A DNA stretch of 64,000 nt, taken from assembly GCA_947561395.2 (NCBI GenBank), contig OX387186.1:48007220-48071219 (forward strand), written 5' to 3'. The translations under genes and the position numbers were made by a program. Under the pieces are notes generated by a model. It saw only the letters and a list, made by a program, of their open reading frames with translations. It had not been told where the DNA came from and ran no database searches. The DNA is from Buxus sempervirens (Eukaryota; Streptophyta; Magnoliopsida; Buxales; Buxaceae). Positions 31,418-42,326 of the stretch are shown here, piece after piece. Each line of letters opens with the position of its first letter. The stretch's first letter is position 1.

Positions 31418-33060
31418 GGGAGCATTTGGTGGGCATTATAGAATCTGGATTCTAGTAGAATCCGATTCCATAATCCAAAAGGTGTGTTTGGTTGGGATTT
31501 TAAGGCTGGATTCTACCATCCGGTTTTATAATCAAGCCCATAATTAGTATCTCCTTTTTTGGTGATTATAGGGATTATGGACATTGGTGCTTATATTTCC
31601 AAAACCTATGATTCTAGAGATTATGTATGACATATTATATAAAACATATTATAATAAATAATAACATTATAAGTATTATAATATAATATATTCTGTTATA
31701 TGATATATAATTGATAATACAATATTAAATTAAATTACATGTAATATAAATATTATTAATATAAATATCATTATTATAATAATATTATACATTATTATAT
31801 TATATATAATAAATTATAAATTTCAATATAATGTACATTATAAATAATAATAATTATTATAATATATTATTTTAATAACAACAAATTGTAATATAACTTA
31901 TATTACATTATAATAATATTATATTATTATTATAATAATATTATATTATTATAATAAACATATTATTATATCATAAAATATAATAATATAACAATATAAT
32001 AAATTTAATATATTATAATATCATAATAAATTTAATATATTATAATATATTGTAATAAATTTAATATTATAATAAATATATTATATTTAATATAATAATA
32101 TTTTATAAATTATAATATAACTTATATTAGAATTTATTTTATAATAAACATTAATTATACTATAGTATTATTATGATAATATTATATATTATAATATTAT
32201 ATTATTATGTTATTATATAATAATCTGAAAGATATTAATATATTATATATTTTAAACAAATTGATATATTAATATTAATAATATTATATTGTTACAATAA
32301 ACATATTATATACATATATATTTAATATAATAATATTCAAATTTAATATTATAATATATTATATTTTATTAAATTTAGTGTTACAATAAATTTATTATAA
32401 TATTATATATAATATACATAAAGTTTGAGTTATAATAAACATAAATTATATTATTATAAAATTATATATTATAATAAGTTATAATATAAATTATAATATA
32501 GTTTATATTATAAAATACATAATATTATTATAATATTATATTCAAAATTATAATACTATTATATATATTATATAATATTTATAATATCATATAATATATA
32601 ATAATAATATATAATATTATAATATAATATATATTATTATAATATTATTAAAATAATAGTAGTGTTATTGTAGTACATAATATAAATAATATTATTATAT
32701 ATTATTATTATCATATTATTATATTATTATAATATTATTATTATAATGTTATATATAAATTTATATATTATATAAAAATATACATGTCATGTAATAATAT
32801 ATATGTAAATACGACTTTAAATTTTTTATATATATATTATATTATTTTATGTAATTTTTAATAAAAAAAACTCCAAATTTAATATCAATAATCGGTGGCA
32901 ACCAAACAAGATTCCAAATTCTAATTTAAAAATCTGAGTTCACAATCCAACTCATCCAAATAGGAGCTTGGTTTTCTAAAATTGAGGAAATATAATCTGG
33001 GTTACAGAATCTAGGATTAGAATCCTAATCCAGATTCTACAATGCCCACCAAACGCCACC
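31418..33060. mobile_element. PIF/Harbinger-like non-autonomous element
   Basis: The ends are inverted repeats. The left end starts GGGAGCATTTGGTGGGCATT and the right end, in reverse complement, GGTGGCGTTTGGTGGGCATT; both continue into TAGAATCTGGATT. Flanked by TAA on both sides (31,415-31,417 and 33,061-33,063), the 3-bp target typical of PIF/Harbinger. No transposase. The core (about 31,640-32,880) is almost entirely A and T. Confidence 0.75.
31640..32880. repeat. AT-only core of TAATATTATA words
   Basis: About 1.2 kb with very few G or C, made of permutations of TAATATTATAATA. Highly self-complementary. It lies inside the Harbinger-like element. Confidence 0.85.
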
Positions 33061-33118
33061 TAAATGATCAAGTCTCCTACCGTTTGACCAGGCCCTTCGA
33101 ATTCGATCCAATATGTCA

Positions 33119-34540
33119 TCATCCCACCGTCAACTCTTCGATCAACCGTCCCAAAGCATTGAACGAAGATCCACCCTCCTTCAGAGCGCTTCTGCTCGTC
33201 TCCCCCATCTCCTTCACCTTCCTCCTCACCTCATTCTCACTCTCCATCAGCCTCCTCACTCCCCTCTCCACCTCCTCCGCCTTCACCAAATCACCACCGT
33301 CCGTCCTGGAATCCAACCGCATCTCCACCGCCAACCCCAACTCCTTCACCATCATGAACGCATTAATCTGCTGCTCTGCATAAAGCGGCCATGTCAGTAT
33401 GGGTACACCATACCACAAGCTCTCCAAGCTCGAGTTCCATCCGCAGTGAGACACGAATCCTCCCGTCGCCGGATGCGCCAGGATCGCCACCTGTGGGACC
33501 CACCCACAGACCAAGCCCCTCCCCTCCGTCCGTTCCATGAACCCTTCGGGTAATACTTCTTTGAAATCAGTGTATTCGGTCGGCGTTCTTGAGTTAGACT
33601 CTTTCTTTGGCGGCTGACGCAGCGACCACACGAACCGGTAGCTACTCCGTTCGAGCCCAAATGCGATCTCTTTGACCTGGGCTGCACCGAAGCCCCCCAT
33701 GCTTCCGAAACACAGCAGCACCACCGAAGACGGAGGTTGATCGTCTAGCCATTTCATGATCTCGTCGTGACGGTCTTGGTTCGACCCGTGGTGGGAGCCG
33801 TGGGACTGAGCATTGAGGTCAAGTAAAGGTCCAACAGGATAGACCGGAGGTTTCTCACCGTCGGCCATGGAGTTAAGGGCGTGTGGCTCCAGCTCGGCGA
33901 ACGTGTTGATGATACTGCCCTTCACTTCCTTGAACCTTCGACACAGATTTACGAACGCCTCGTACGTAGCATCCCTTTTCAAAAGTCTCGACGGCATGAC
34001 GAGTGGAGGAACTGGGTTTCTGAAGGACGGGATCATGAGCTCCGTGTCGGCGTCTTGAATGTCGGTAGTGATCTGCTTATCAAGAATTGGGAGATGGAGG
34101 GTGAGGCCGAGCATCGTTGCAGCAGAGGTGAAAAAGAGGTAGGTAGAGATACCCAGTTCGTTTGCGACTTCCATCATGGTGACACAGAACATGTCGACGA
34201 CCAGCCCGGCGAGGCGAGAAGAGGTGGATGACATGAGGTGGGTGATGGCGTCTTTGACGTGGGGCTTCTGACTTTCGATGAACACAGATATGAAGCTCCC
34301 AGGGGAATTCTCATCTGACTGAGCTGTGGGTTGTGGGAGATCGATGAATCGGACGCCGGCTAGAGAGGTGGAGAGCGATTTGATGTAGGGATCGACGGAG
34401 GGGAAAAAGGGAGATTTCATAACGAGAAGGGTGATTGAGAAGCGTTTGTCTCGCTGGATAAGGTTTTTAGCGAATTCGATCGTTGAAACAATGTGACCGA
34501 TTCCGGGAGCCGGGACGAACACCAGTTCTAGTTTCTCCAT
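33119..34540 (-). CDS. UDP-glycosyltransferase, UGT71-like (family 1)
   Basis: A complete intronless 473-residue enzyme, the usual length for plant family-1 UGTs. It should transfer a sugar, most likely glucose, from a UDP-sugar to a small hydrophobic acceptor such as a flavonoid, phenylpropanoid or hormone in the cytosol. The N-terminal half binds the acceptor: catalytic His16 in PGIGH, partner Asp116 in VVDMF. The C-terminal half holds the PSPG sugar-donor box, residues 347-390, from WVPQ through HCGWNS to YAEQ. The final Gln390 is the residue usually linked to UDP-glucose preference. The overall pattern (ELVFVPAPGIGH, LPEGFMERTEGRGLV, GGDLVKAEEVERGVR) fits UGT71. The acceptor cannot be read from sequence. 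A Harbinger-like element ends 55 bp beyond the stop, and duplicated DNA flanks the gene on both sides. Confidence 0.96.
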   Translation of the reverse strand: MEKLELVFVPAPGIGHIVSTIEFAKNLIQRDKRFSITLLVMKSPFFPSVDPYIKSLSTSLAGVRFIDLPQPTAQSDENSPGSFISVFIESQKPHVKDAITHLMSSTSSRLAGLVVDMFCVTMMEVANELGISTYLFFTSAATMLGLTLHLPILDKQITTDIQDADTELMIPSFRNPVPPLVMPSRLLKRDATYEAFVNLCRRFKEVKGSIINTFAELEPHALNSMADGEKPPVYPVGPLLDLNAQSHGSHHGSNQDRHDEIMKWLDDQPPSSVVLLCFGSMGGFGAAQVKEIAFGLERSSYRFVWSLRQPPKKESNSRTPTEYTDFKEVLPEGFMERTEGRGLVCGWVPQVAILAHPATGGFVSHCGWNSSLESLWYGVPILTWPLYAEQQINAFMMVKELGLAVEMRLDSRTDGGDLVKAEEVERGVRRLMESENEVRRKVKEMGETSRSALKEGGSSFNALGRLIEELTVG

Positions 34541-34543
34541 GAA

Positions 34544-34561
34544 CTAGGTGTTTCTTTCCAT
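34544..34561 (-). promoter_or_regulatory. Five-codon upstream ORF before the UGT start
   Basis: An ATG at 34,561 opens a frame of five codons ending in TAG at 34,544, three bases before the UGT ATG at 34,540. If the transcript starts upstream of it, ribosomes would meet this ATG first. Whether it is inside the mRNA depends on the unmapped start site. Confidence 0.45.
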
Positions 34562-34587
34562 GGCTTCTGCTTTGTGGTGGTTTTGCC

Positions 34588-34599
34588 TCTTTTATGATG
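34588..34599 (-). promoter_or_regulatory. Possible TATA element of the UGT gene
   Basis: CATCATAAAAGA on the minus strand about 50 bp upstream of the ATG, the only TATA-like word nearby. With usual spacing the transcript would begin around 34,560, close to the upstream ATG. Confidence 0.35.
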
Positions 34600-35219
34600 T
34601 AGAACCGTGGGGGTAGTGTTTCCATTGCGACAATTGCAGTTGATTTGAAATGGACGCTTCTGATCAAGTCAACACCTAGAATCGCACTCGTTTTTTCGCA
34701 CTCGTTGGTCTCCGTTTTTTTCCCCAAGCTTTCTTCCAGGCGACAACGTCATGGCTTACGTAAGATTCTTATTAAGATATTTATTTTATTTTTTTCTTTT
34801 TATAAATCTAATTAGGGTAACTTATTTCAATGCGCGACAAAAAAAAAAAATCTTTTTATAACGACACTTTTGCAGTGCTCTTATAATATAAAAAAAAAAT
34901 CGTTATAATATATAACACCGTTTCAAGTAGTGTTGCAATATGTTATAGCAACCATATATAACAATACTTTGAAATATGTCGCTATAAAATGATTTTTTGT
35001 GACATTTTAAGATGTTGGTATAATGTACACTATTAAGACAGTTTTTTAAACTTTTGTTGCAAATTTTGTCACATACACTCACATTTTACGACATTCCAAT
35101 GTGTCGTTATAACATTACTATTACGGCAGTTATTTTATGTGCTGTTCAAAATCACCATCACTTGAAGGCTTAATTCCCGGGCTCAAAATACTCACATCCA
35201 TGCCCCCAACCCTACTTTT
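34600..35219. other. UGT upstream region with degenerate repeats
   Basis: 34,830-35,150 contains repeated GTTATAA/GACATT words with A runs (such as TCGCTATAAAATG, TCGTTATAACATT). They resemble those at 43,850-44,290 and may be the subterminal repeats of a decayed DNA transposon. No gene. Confidence 0.4.
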
Positions 35220-35868
35220 AACTTAGTTGTGCTGACATTGTTTTACCATGATTTTACATATAATAGAATTACATAATCTCCAAAAAAAAACATACCTTTT
35301 TATGAAGACCTAATTGCTACATTAGTAAATCAATGATGCATTTAACAAAAGAGCTGTGTCAATTATGAAAACCTAATTGCTATAGATCACACTGTATAAA
35401 ATAAGAAGTATAGTGATCAAGCATGCAGCAAAAGCAGGAATGAGAATGCATGCCACGGAATCAAACATTAAAATTCATTTAAAATGGGGCATCCCATGAC
35501 TGTTACAGATTGAAATGAATGAGAACTCTTTTAGAAAAATCTGTTTGTTTTTATAACTCCAGCCATCAACAAATGAAACTCTTTATTTCACACAAAAAAT
35601 GAAATTTAAAAAAAAAAACAAAAAGAAAGGAAAAACAAAGCAAAACAGACCCTGATGAAATGAATGAGAACTCTTTTAGAAAAATCTGTTTGTTTTTATA
35701 ACTCCAGCCATCAACAAATGAAACTCTTTATTTCACACAAAAAATGAAATTTAAAAAAAAAACAAAAAGAAAGGAAAAACAAAGCAAAACAGACCCTGAT
35801 GGGCGCTCAGTTGCTCATGTATCTATCTGAATTTCTCTTTGAGCCTCTGTATCTACAAGATAGGAGGA
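35220..35868. repeat. Duplicated segment, copy 2 (pairs with 28,869-29,355)
   Basis: Direct-oriented partner of copy 1, with an extra tandem duplication of about 140 bp (unit starting ATGAAATGAATGAGAACTC, about 35,510-35,795). Lies upstream of the UGT gene. Confidence 0.88.
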
Positions 35869-35869
35869 T

Positions 35870-36400
35870 ATAAGATACCTGCTTCACTTCAATCTCCAAA
35901 TTGCGCTTCCGCTGCTCTAGTGAGTGTGGCAGGTTGGTGATGTCAAAGACATTATCCATATGTCACTCCTCAAAGGCCCTCCAGCAAGAGTGCTAGCAAC
36001 TTGTCGACAATCGGCATTGAAAGAAAGCAGTTGAATTGCCAGGAAGAGCATGAAAGAAACATTAATACAATGCACAAGCCAATGTACAAACTATACAAAT
36101 AGCTTCATATGAGGGGAAATGCATATGCACAAGCCACCATAACCACCTTTCACTTTTAAGTTTTAAATTGAAATCCTGCAACTGTTTATTCCCTTACGTG
36201 TAGTTCTGCATGTGCACCCTACTAGTATGTATTAAAAAGAAATGCATTATCCACCTTTTGTTGACTCATCCAAATAAACTCAACCAAAATGAGTCGGCCT
36301 ACAAAATTTTTCACTATAAAAAATTTTATTAAAGTCAAGGAGCAGGTTCCACGAGTTGTTACAAACTTACTTGCCCTATCTATCTTTCATTTGGAATTAA
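35870..36400. other. Intergenic with a possible small minus-strand exon
   Basis: Near 35,885-35,960 the minus strand encodes DITNLPHSLEQRKRNLEIEV followed by AAGCAG and GTATCT, a plausible splice donor. I do not recognise the peptide and see no neighbouring exon, so I do not call it a gene. The rest is AT-rich with no signal. Confidence 0.25.
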
Positions 36401-36425
36401 AGTCAAGGAGTAGGTTAGCTTCAAA

Positions 36426-36615
36426 CATTGTTACAGAGAGAGCAATTCGGTAGCAGATGCATTTGCTAACTTTGCCTTGGACCGATTCTCCTGTGTTTGG
36501 TTATCTTCTCCACCTTCTTCTCTTAATCTTGTATTAGGAAATGACACATGTGGTGTATTGTTTCCCAAACTCATTCCCATTTAATATGTTCTCTGTTTTC
36601 CACCAAAAAAAAATA
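36426..36615 (+). pseudogene. 5'-truncated LINE end: RNase H tail and poly(A)
   Basis: A plus frame 36,426-36,584 encodes RESNSVADAFANFALD and then VWLSSPPSSL, the conserved end of the RNase H domain in plant LINEs. A stop follows, and about 20 bp later an A-rich tail (36,603-36,618). The 5' part is missing, the usual outcome of incomplete target-primed reverse transcription. Confidence 0.7.
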
Positions 36616-36735
36616 AAAATTCTTATGAACGAAGATAAAAGAATTTACTTCTAAAAAAAATTAGAGATCTCTGCTTTTTTAGACTTTTGGCGCTTGTCTT
36701 GTCGTATATTTTTCCGGGAATTGACAAAGACTTAT

Positions 36736-37181
36736 GGGAAAATTAATTTTTAGTGGTATTTTTCAAATTATTTAAGATTTAGTCTTCAAGGTTTTGAGTT
36801 TTAATTTTTAATAAATTTTTATCAAAATAATTAATTTTTAGTACTATTTTACTATTATGAATAAATTCTTCCAAAAACATCCTTATACAACTCACTCTCA
36901 GGACTTGTACAAGCTATTTTAAACTTGTACAAGCAATAAAATGATTTGTACAAGTCAAAATTTTGGCTTGTATAAGTCAATAAAAAAACTTGTACCTTAA
37001 GTGAATGATTTGTACAAGTTATTTGGATGAGTGATGTAAAGGGCATTCTTGGAATAGTTGGTTTATAATAGTGAAATGTCATTAAAAATTAATTATTTTG
37101 ATAAAGGTTTATTAAAACTTAAAACTTTGAAGATTAAATCTTAAATATTTTAAAAAAATGCCACTAAAAATTAATTTTCCC
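36736..37181. mobile_element. Mutator-type MITE with perfect 9-bp target duplication
   Basis: 446 bp with long inverted ends (GGGAAAATTAATTTTTAGTG at both ends, extending to about 70 bp with mismatches). The perfect 9-bp duplication AAGACTTAT lies at 36,727-36,735 and 37,182-37,190. Nine-base duplications are typical of Mutator-like elements. The interior repeats the palindrome CTTGTACAAG and derivatives (36,905-37,020). No coding capacity. Confidence 0.88.
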
Positions 37182-37190
37182 AAGACTTAT

Positions 37191-38098
37191 TGAAGTTGAG
37201 GAGAAGCTTCTACGATCAAGCCAACCCCGTGAGGATAAACATAATTTTACTTTTTTAAAAAGCATCTCTCGAAATGTACGGGTCCAAATTTACTTTTTAA
37301 AAAGGAGTACCTCCTCTGCATATGCACTTCAAATGTGCTCCTTAAATTTGCATATTTGGTACATGAGATAAATGCACAAGCCAGAAGAAATGCATTAAAG
37401 TACAATGAATGTTATAGAGATCACTAACAGAGTAGCTGTCCTTATTACCAAAAAAAAAACCAGAGTAGCTGTCCTATTACCCAAAAAAAAAAAAAAAAAA
37501 ACCAGAGTAGCTGTCCTACATTTATAAGTCAATGGGAGAGATTGGGGGTGGTCCATATAGTTAACGCCAAGAATGGGTGAGGTTAAGCCCTATCAAAGAA
37601 CATAGTATGGTTAATTACATAGAAAGCAGATATTGCAAAATCAGCAATATCAAAATTTTCAACAATATTTACCATTTACTTATCAGTTCAGAGTAAATAT
37701 TGTAGAGGAAATGATCTGATACATATAGGAAGCGCTAATGGAATTGTGGCCAAATCAGCAATAAATAAAAGAAATCACCAGAAAGTAAATAAAAAAGAAA
37801 ATCTCGAGTATCAGATATTGCAATCGCAATATTGGATTCTCCAATTCGAAGAGGTGATCCTTTTGTTACAAAGATATCAATATCTCGCTATCTATATGCT
37901 TGAAATATAAGCAAATAAAATGTAAATCGAGCATCAGATATTGCAATCGCAATCAGTAACAAAGAAGAGTAAAGAAAATTTTGATTTGAGTTAGGGTTTG
38001 ATCCTGACCTGAAATGAAACGAGCGCCAAGGAGAACTAAGGAGTCAAGGTGCCGATCAGTGAAACGCAGAAAAATATTAGGTGACAAAGGGGATTGTG
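37191..38098. other. Intergenic, A-rich tandem motif
   Basis: CCAGAGTAGCTGTCCT occurs three times (37,428-37,520), each preceded by a long A run. No gene is supported. The remainder is AT-rich with imperfect repeats of a CAGATATTGCAATCGCAAT word near 37,810 and 37,935. Confidence 0.5.
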
Positions 38099-38539
38099 CA
38101 CTACAAAAAAGTGGAGAATTAGCGACACGCTTTTAGCGGCGGTAAGAAAATTCCGCCGCTAAAAGAATAATTACCGGCGTTAATTATGATTTCCGCCCCT
38201 GAAAATTAATACCGGTGCGAGAACCATAAGGCGGGAGTTTTTTGAGCGCGAATATCCTTTAGCGGCGGGAACTACCGCCGCTATATCAAGTTTTAGGGCC
38301 GGTAAAATAGCTACCGTTGTTAATAAGTTGGCGGGAACTCCCGTCAAAGGAAAACCCTTTTCCGGCGGTAAGTGGCTGACGGTAATTATACTTTTAACGG
38401 TGGTAATATTTTAGCGCCGCTAAAAGTCATTCGTGTAACTGATGGTAATTATACTTTTAGCGGCGGTAATATTTTACCGCCGCTAAAAGTCCATTCGAGT
38501 AAAATCCGTAATTTAGACTATGTTTCATTTCTTCTTGCG

Positions 38540-39180
38540 TGAAAATTGGTTTTGCCGCGCTGTCGCTGTCGCACTTCCCGTTGCTCGTCGCCGTCACCGT
38601 CGCTCATCGCCGTCGCCGTTGCCATCACCGTCGCTCATCGCCGTTGCCGTCGCCCATTGTCGTCGCCGTCGCCACCGTTGCTGTCATTGCTCGTCGCCAT
38701 CGCCATTGTTCGTTGCCTCCTGCCGTCGCACGTTCCGTCACCGTCGCTCATCCCCATCGCCGTCACCGGAGCCTATTGCCGTCGCCGTTGCCGTCGCCAC
38801 CGTTGCTCTCGTCGCCATCGCCATTGCTCGTTGCCTCCGACCAGTATCACTGCCTTGCTCATCAGCGATTAAGGGTTTTGCCTTCACATTCTTCGTCAAC
38901 TCAGGTAAGCCATGTCCTTGGTGATTCCTTTTTTTGTCGCAGTCCTATCTTATTTCTTATTGTGCTTTCGTTTCTACTCGATCTATAAGGGTTTTGCTGC
39001 GCCGTCGCACTTTCCGACGCCATCGCCGTTGCTCATCGCTGTCGCAGTTTTTGACAACACCGTTGCTCGTCGCCATCGCCATTGCTCATCGCCTCCGGTA
39101 TCGCTGCCTTGCTCATCACCAATTAAGGGTTTTGCCTTCACGTCCTTCATCAACTCAGGTAAACCATGTCGTTGGTGATG
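38540..39180. repeat. Two GCCGTCGCC-rich blocks inside the CACTA element
   Basis: Trinucleotide-like CGTCGCCGTTGCC repeats (38,560-38,860, and shorter 38,995-39,100). Each ends in AAGGGTTTTGCCTTCAC, a TCAACTCAGGTAA junction and CATGTC. The two blocks are a tandem duplication of about 260-280 bp at their right ends. Open frames here in all phases are a product of the three-base repeat. Confidence 0.75.
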
Positions 39181-41300
39181 TGCTCTATGTTCCTAATAAC
39201 TTGATTTCCATTGGCAATAACCTGTTTAGAGATGACATCTGATTTCCATTGGCAATAACCTGTTTTGATTCTCTATGACTGCCATGATTCTGAATATTGT
39301 CAATTTGTGATAACAAGAGGCTATGCTAGATTCCAGTATGTAGATAGGCTGCCCCCCTGCATTCCCGAATGCTTCACAAGACTTTGGACTTACTTTCAGC
39401 AAGTCCAAAGTCTCCACTTCTGGCTATTATATTCCAGTTTGTGGATGTTCGTTCTGGAGAAGTTAGAGGTCGAGTAGATGATGAATGTGAGGCTTTGTAC
39501 AATTCTTTCTTCTTGGGCCTTGAGTTTGAGGGCTTAGCCCATTCTTATAAATACAAGCGTTATATAGCCGTTTTTCTGAAAATTTAGGATTAGAATATAA
39601 CTGTTTTGGTCTTTGTATATATGAAATTGGGTTTCCAGTTAAGGTAGTTGGTAAAAATTCCATTGATGTATGAAATTAGAAAAGAAAAAACTCTAGGTAA
39701 TTTTGATTCTATTAATAGTATACTTTTGTGTTTTTAATTAATTGATTAAAAAGGTAGTCGATATTTTTGTTACCTAATTAAGATGCCAGTTAGGGCACGG
39801 CTCATTCCAATCATTTTGTCTAAAAATGCCAAGGCTGACAAATTTCAACTGTATTACAGTTACAAAAAATTTTCCATTAATTACTAAGACGTAATTAAAG
39901 TAAAAATTTTATTGTATGAAAATTTTATCCTTACTACCTAAAAATCCTATGTTCAATTATAATTTTGAAAAGTTTTCCGTTAATTACATGTATTTACATC
40001 CAAATCTAAATACTAAGATGTAATTAAAGTAATCATTTTATTTTATGAACTTTTTATCCTTACTACCTAACAGTCTTATGTTCAATTATAATTCCTCAAC
40101 AAATTATGAACAATTTTTTTGTTACTTATTTTTAAATTATACTCCATATATTTCATTATTGTTGATGAGTACACTAATCCATCAAATTGATGTACATTTT
40201 TTATATGATTGCTTATTATGATTGATAACTTATGAAATTGATTTTCCTTTTTGTTTAAGTTTCTAACATCAACCACCCTGTAGATACCAAAGGAATATGC
40301 CATAGTACATTTGCCCCTAAATCATACACATGAAGTAGGGATCCCCAAATAAGCACATGTTAGTATCCAAAATTTTCTGTCTAACTCCATTTATGGGTTC
40401 CTAATGGTAGATCTGAGTTCTTATTGATTTCTGCACGTGTTAGAGTTATTTTTGTTTTCTTTGGCTGAATTTGGTACTCTTTTGTAGATTTATTGTTTAG
40501 GGAACTTATTGTATTATAGTCCTGGTTCTGTGCCCATTTAAATGCTTATTTAGGTTCCTAAACAATCCCTAAATTTTTAGTAGTTGACTAATAGTGTCCA
40601 TTATAGGGGCATTTTATATTATATTTTCATTTTGATTCTTAGATTTAGTGTTTATTATGTGAATTGCTCCTTTCAGACATTGAAATCGCCTGTCGAGGTA
40701 TGTGATCTCGTGTGTATATATCCTCAAATTTAATCTCATTTTTTCAGCTATTGGATGTAATTTTAGTTATTTTACCTATTGGTTTTTTTTCCGTACTTTT
40801 CTAAATTTGGTCTATTTTCAAGTTTTTCTCAATGTGACTTAAAATGGACCTTGTATGCTAAGTTTTTTCATTTGCAGACAATTTTCTAGTTAGCTTAAAT
40901 AGGATTGCATGCCATTATTGAGCTTTCCTTGGCCTTCTTGTATTACTGATTTTTGTTTTATTTTTCAGGTTGAGCCGCTCCTCAAGGACCAAATCATTAT
41001 GGATGCATATGATCTATTGGAGTATTTTTTTTTTGAATTCATCATAATCAACCTTCTCTACATCCTTAGAAACAAGTATAACTCTTCTATATAATTTCTT
41101 ATTAATTCCAAAATGTTCTAATATGAATGAATAGTTAGTGGTGGAATGCTGCATGTATATAGTTCGATTACTTTTCATTATTTAGTTTTTACCTTTTACA
41201 AATTTATTGTAGTGGGGAAGGTTTTTTTTATTGCTAACTGGTTATGTCAGGTGTATTTAGAATGAATGGAATAGACTAACTAACGACTGTTTTGCAAGTG
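39181..41300. other. Interior of the CACTA element
   Basis: AT-rich filler. 39,250-39,590 has overlapping short open frames that may derive from a captured gene, but I recognise no domain. Two copies of a CTTACTACCTAA/GTTCAATTATAATT segment (about 39,930-39,965 and 40,058-40,095) form a local duplication. Confidence 0.45.
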
Positions 41301-41846
41301 CAGGTGTTACTTTTAGCGGCGGTAATCATTACGTAATCATTATCGCTGCTAAAAGATTTTAACAAGCATAGACTTTTACCGGCGGTTCAATTTCGGACGC
41401 TAAAGTCTATATACCAACGGTAAATATACCGCCAGTATTAGTTTGGAATATTTACCAGCGGTAATATTACCCGCCGGTAAATTTAAGAGCAAAAGCGGTG
41501 GTGAAGATTCCCGCCGGAACATATAAGCAATAAGCGGCGGTAATATTTCCTGCCGTAAATGGGGGCGAATCGGCGGCGGTAACTCTACCGCAGGTAAATA
41601 GTATAACCGGCGGAAATCTTAGGGCCGGTAAAGTCTCGACATTTTGCGGCGGAAAGTTGTTCCGGTCGTGGATTTGCACTCAATGCCGGCCGGTATATAT
41701 TGCCGCCGCTATTTCCGCCGCTAATTCAATCACCGACGGCATTGCCAGCGACACTTTGTCTTCCGGCCGGTAATTCTTTTAGCGGCGGTAACCTTGCTAT
41801 TACCGGCGGTTCTATACCGCCGGTAAAAGTTGTCTTTTTTGTAGTG

Positions 41847-42326
41847 GGAACAGAGCATTTGCTGCGAATGGAGCGTGGATGGAGTGTATGTGAAATGTAG
41901 AAAAATATTGAAGGTCCTAATCGAAAATGCAAAGATATACACTGTTGTGGATGGAGCGGAGAAGTCTAGACTTGTCCTTTTGCAGAGACTCCCGTGATCT
42001 CTCATCGGCGTAAGCTCTCACCCATGCTTCAAGCTGAATTTAACTTGATATATGTAAACGAAAGACCAAATCGAACTAAACCAGAGAGTAGTTTGGTTTA
42101 ATTTTCAGTTTGATCCATTGTCATTATGTTTGGTGTTGGTTTCACCATTAAATCGAAGGAAACGAACCGAATTAGAACCGGAAAATGTTTATCATAATTT
42201 TGCAAAATCGATACCAACGGGTATTGGTTGGACCTCTAAGGTATTGCAACTACCATTTTGTACAATACGAAAGGAAAATTTATTAATATTCTCACATGAT
42301 CAGCAGAAATTTTTTTTCAGTAGATT
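41847..42326. other. Intergenic, no gene seen
   Basis: The right flank of the CACTA element. From about 42,060 there are repeated AACCGAATT/AAACCA-type words common in dispersed plant repeats. No supported feature. Confidence 0.4.

Larger units (their letters stand above)
38099..41846. mobile_element. CACTA (En/Spm-type) transposon, non-autonomous
   Basis: 3.75 kb bounded by CACTACAAAAAAG and its inverted copy CTTTTTTGTAGTG. Subterminal regions (38,125-38,510 and 41,305-41,840) are full of a TTTTAGCGGCGGTAA word in both orientations, as expected of transposase binding sites. The flanks GTG and GGA do not give a clear 3-bp duplication. No transposase is visible. The interior holds a GCC/GTC-rich block repeated twice and a possible fragment with splice-like CAGGTAAG junctions, so it may carry captured gene sequence. 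Confidence 0.88.

Noticed and set aside
33113-34231. Plus ORFs of 97-146 codons opposite the UGT gene
   Set aside because: Shadow frames of a GC-rich coding sequence.
35885-36010. Possible exon with donor site upstream of the UGT
   Set aside because: One unrecognised short peptide with no partner exon; mentioned only as a possibility in the intergenic entry.
38520-39242. ORFs of 88-149 codons in three plus frames, rich in Arg, Ala, Val, Ser and Pro
   Set aside because: They come from GCCGTC trinucleotide-like repeats inside the CACTA element. No domain, and open in every phase.
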